8,154 bases of DNA, from positions 1 to 8,154 of the forward strand of contig JADLAH010000150.1 of assembly GCA_020848315.1 (NCBI GenBank). Reading direction: 5' to 3'. The stretch comes from Chitinophagales bacterium. Its GTDB lineage: Bacteria; Bacteroidota; Bacteroidia; Chitinophagales; JADIYW01. The notes under the pieces were generated by a model. That model ran no database searches and was not told where the DNA came from. It was given only the letters and a program-made list of their open reading frames with translations. The translations under genes and the position numbers were made by a program. Positions 6,541 to 8,154 of this stretch are shown one piece after another; the first letter of the stretch is position 1, and every line of letters starts with the position of its first letter.

Positions 6541-8154
6541 CGTCCAATAGTTTTGCTTTATCCGGTTGGTTTTTTCGCAGCAGCAATTCCTTCGTGATAT
6601 TGTACATATAAGGATCTCTGAATCCTTTTTCAAAAGCAGTTACCAGGTGATTTAATCCCTGCAACGTGTCACCCTCATTGAAATAAAGATAGCTGATGCT
6701 TTCATGCGGTACATACGAGTACGGATAGCGCTGCATGACGGTGTTCAGAAAACTGAAAGCACTGTCTTTTTGACCAGCCGAATAATAGGCGGATGGCAAC
6801 TTGTAATAGGCAGAAACATTGTTGGAGTCCGTTCTGATAACGTTCTTATAGCAATAAGCCGCAGAGTCAAAATTGCCTCTCCGGAAGGTGATATCACCCA
6901 GTAAATCCCAGCTGACCGTGCTGGAATCGAACTGGCTGATAATTGCCTTGAATTTTTGTTCCGCTTCGGGAATGTTGTTTAATCCGTAATAGGCAATCGC
7001 CTCTGACTCGTGTGTGAAAATACTTTCATTATACACCATATTGGCTTGCTTGGCATATTGCAGCCCTTTGCCAAACAGATATTCTTTTTCTTCCGCTTGT
7101 TTGCTGCTCATGGCACGCTGTACATAGGTCGTTGAAGCAATTCTGTTGGCTTCAAACGATTTTTTGAGATGAGGCAGGTCCGTTTCAAAAAGCGTCAAAG
7201 TGTCTTTCCACGCAGCATTTCGTTGTTGTACATACGGGAAATATACCATCACCAGCAATCCGGTAATCATCAGGGCTACGGAGTTTGATGTGATAAACGG
7301 TTTGTTGAATCTGGTTTTTATTTTTTCTGCCAGTTGATATCTTGCTGTCATGTCTGCAATCAATGCGGATATCGCCAGCAGGAAACCCATCGATGCAATG
7401 AATGCATAGCGGTCTGCTACGATGCCGCCTACCGGCGTGTAGAGATTGGAACAATAGAATAACGCGGTGAAAAATATCAGCATGCCGGCTGTTACGAGTT
7501 TATTTTTTTTGTAATACCAGATACTGCCGCCCAGAATAGCCAGTAATACTGCCGCTTTCAGCAATATGATGGGATGGTATACCGGTTGCAGTGGAATCAT
7601 ATCAAAACCGAAATAGAAATAATATCCTTTGGGAATCAGCATGAACAGCAGATACTGCCAGTAGGTGGCCACCGCCATGCCCAGTTTGTTCACCAGCGTA
7701 TGGTCGTAAGGCAATGGATTCTCCGTGAATAAAACCGCTTGTGTTAGTGCCAGTTTCTCAGGAGGCACTATCTTGTCGAGCAGCACAACGCGGAAGATAA
7801 TATAACACATGAAAATCAGATAGCCGCTCACTAGAGTCCATTTCCAATCTTTTTTATACAGCAAGAGCAATAGAATCGGTAAGATAAATATCAGGTTGAG
7901 CGCATCCAGTTTGCTGAAAACACCCAGCAGAAAAAGTATAGCACCAGCTATTATCAGGTACCATTTTTTGTGTTGTTCATATATCAGGAAGGCTTTCAGG
8001 GCGCCCAGTAAAAACAGCATACTGAACAGTCCATCTCTGCTTTTCAGATTGTTTACCACGCCGGCATGCGCCGGGTGCGCGAGAAACAGCAGTGCCGCAG
8101 CCAGCGCTATTGAAGTGGAATGAGCAACAGGCAAAAGGGAAATAGTGGAATACA
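6521..8154 (-). CDS. TMTC-like multi-spanning membrane protein with C-terminal TPR repeats, 5' end cut by window edge
   Basis: The visible part is about 544 codons and the frame is open to the right edge, so the N-terminus, including the first loop where GT-C enzymes carry an acidic catalytic motif, is missing. Counting from the TTG codon at 8134, LFLAHPAHAGVVNNLKSRD (16-34) and VADRYAFIASMGF (239-251) match the HP.H..V....R and A.RY...PS..F blocks of TMTC-type proteins (transmembrane plus TPR, formerly DUF1736), and NAAWKDTLTLF (306-316) is the usual link to the soluble part. About nine or ten membrane segments precede 300. Residues from about 330 to the end are helical repeats; TPR-like units start near 406, 440 and 474. 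Eukaryotic TMTCs are O-mannosyltransferases; bacterial members are poorly characterised. Its stop lies inside the end of the convergent HTTM gene (20-base overlap). Confidence 0.8.
   Translation of the reverse strand, partial: YSTISLLPVAHSTSIALAAALLFLAHPAHAGVVNNLKSRDGLFSMLFLLGALKAFLIYEQHKKWYLIIAGAILFLLGVFSKLDALNLIFILPILLLLLYKKDWKWTLVSGYLIFMCYIIFRVVLLDKIVPPEKLALTQAVLFTENPLPYDHTLVNKLGMAVATYWQYLLFMLIPKGYYFYFGFDMIPLQPVYHPIILLKAAVLLAILGGSIWYYKKNKLVTAGMLIFFTALFYCSNLYTPVGGIVADRYAFIASMGFLLAISALIADMTARYQLAEKIKTRFNKPFITSNSVALMITGLLVMVYFPYVQQRNAAWKDTLTLFETDLPHLKKSFEANRIASTTYVQRAMSSKQAEEKEYLFGKGLQYAKQANMVYNESIFTHESEAIAYYGLNNIPEAEQKFKAIISQFDSSTVSWDLLGDITFRRGNFDSAAYCYKNVIRTDSNNVSAYYKLPSAYYSAGQKDSAFSFLNTVMQRYPYSYVPHESISYLYFNEGDTLQGLNHLVTAFEKGFRDPYMYNITKELLLRKNQPDKAKLLDAIVSAK

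Noticed and set aside
6533..6548. Short direct repeat CAATAG-CGTC-CAATAG at the convergent junction
   Set aside because: A six-base repeat in coding sequence is expected by chance, with no inverted arms or T tract to make a terminator or attachment site.
6172..6633. Minus-strand open frame of 153 codons opposite the HTTM gene end
   Set aside because: It is Cys- and Phe-rich, antisense to clear HTTM coding sequence and overlaps the TMTC-like gene; no family resemblance.
1..8154. Defence system, CRISPR array, prophage or insertion sequence
   Set aside because: No repeats with spacers, transposase, integrase, nuclease or helicase motifs were found on either strand.

Overview
The window looks like chromosomal DNA of a member of the Bacteroidota, possibly the Chitinophagales or Sphingobacteriales. 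The composition is moderately AT-rich. The one good promoter candidate has the Bacteroidota form (TTG, 19 bases, TAnnTTTG). Clear Shine-Dalgarno sites are rare, and the protein families suit this phylum. Assignments come from reading motifs only; no database search was possible.

Layout. (1) Bases 1-975, plus strand: the C-terminal part of a family-4 glycosyltransferase cut by the left edge. (2) Bases 989-3963, minus strand: a compact three-gene unit, transcribed as SAM methyltransferase, UbiA-type prenyltransferase (2042-3052), then a second, paralogous UbiA-type prenyltransferase (989-2008). (3) Bases 3964-4103: a 140-base divergent intergenic region with a plus-strand promoter candidate. 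(4) Bases 4104-6540, plus strand: a secreted protein of unknown function with a terpene-cyclase-like QW motif near its C-terminus, then an HTTM (vitamin K-dependent carboxylase-like) membrane protein whose frame is broken by one extra T in a T6 run near 5328-5333. (5) Bases 6521-8154, minus strand: a TMTC-like multi-spanning membrane protein with C-terminal TPR repeats, cut by the right edge and overlapping the HTTM gene tail to tail by 20 bases.

Together, two integral-membrane prenyltransferases and a co-transcribed methyltransferase of the type that acts on prenyl or quinone-like substrates suggest synthesis and methylation of a prenylated membrane lipid. The flanking glycosyltransferase and TMTC-like protein could add or move sugars, but they are on other transcripts and may be unrelated. 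The pathway is an inference; no product can be named. The points most worth following are the duplicated UbiA pair with a shared non-canonical second motif, the frameshift in the HTTM gene, and the small QW-motif secreted protein next to it. No tRNA, rRNA, CRISPR array, insertion sequence or long repeat was seen.
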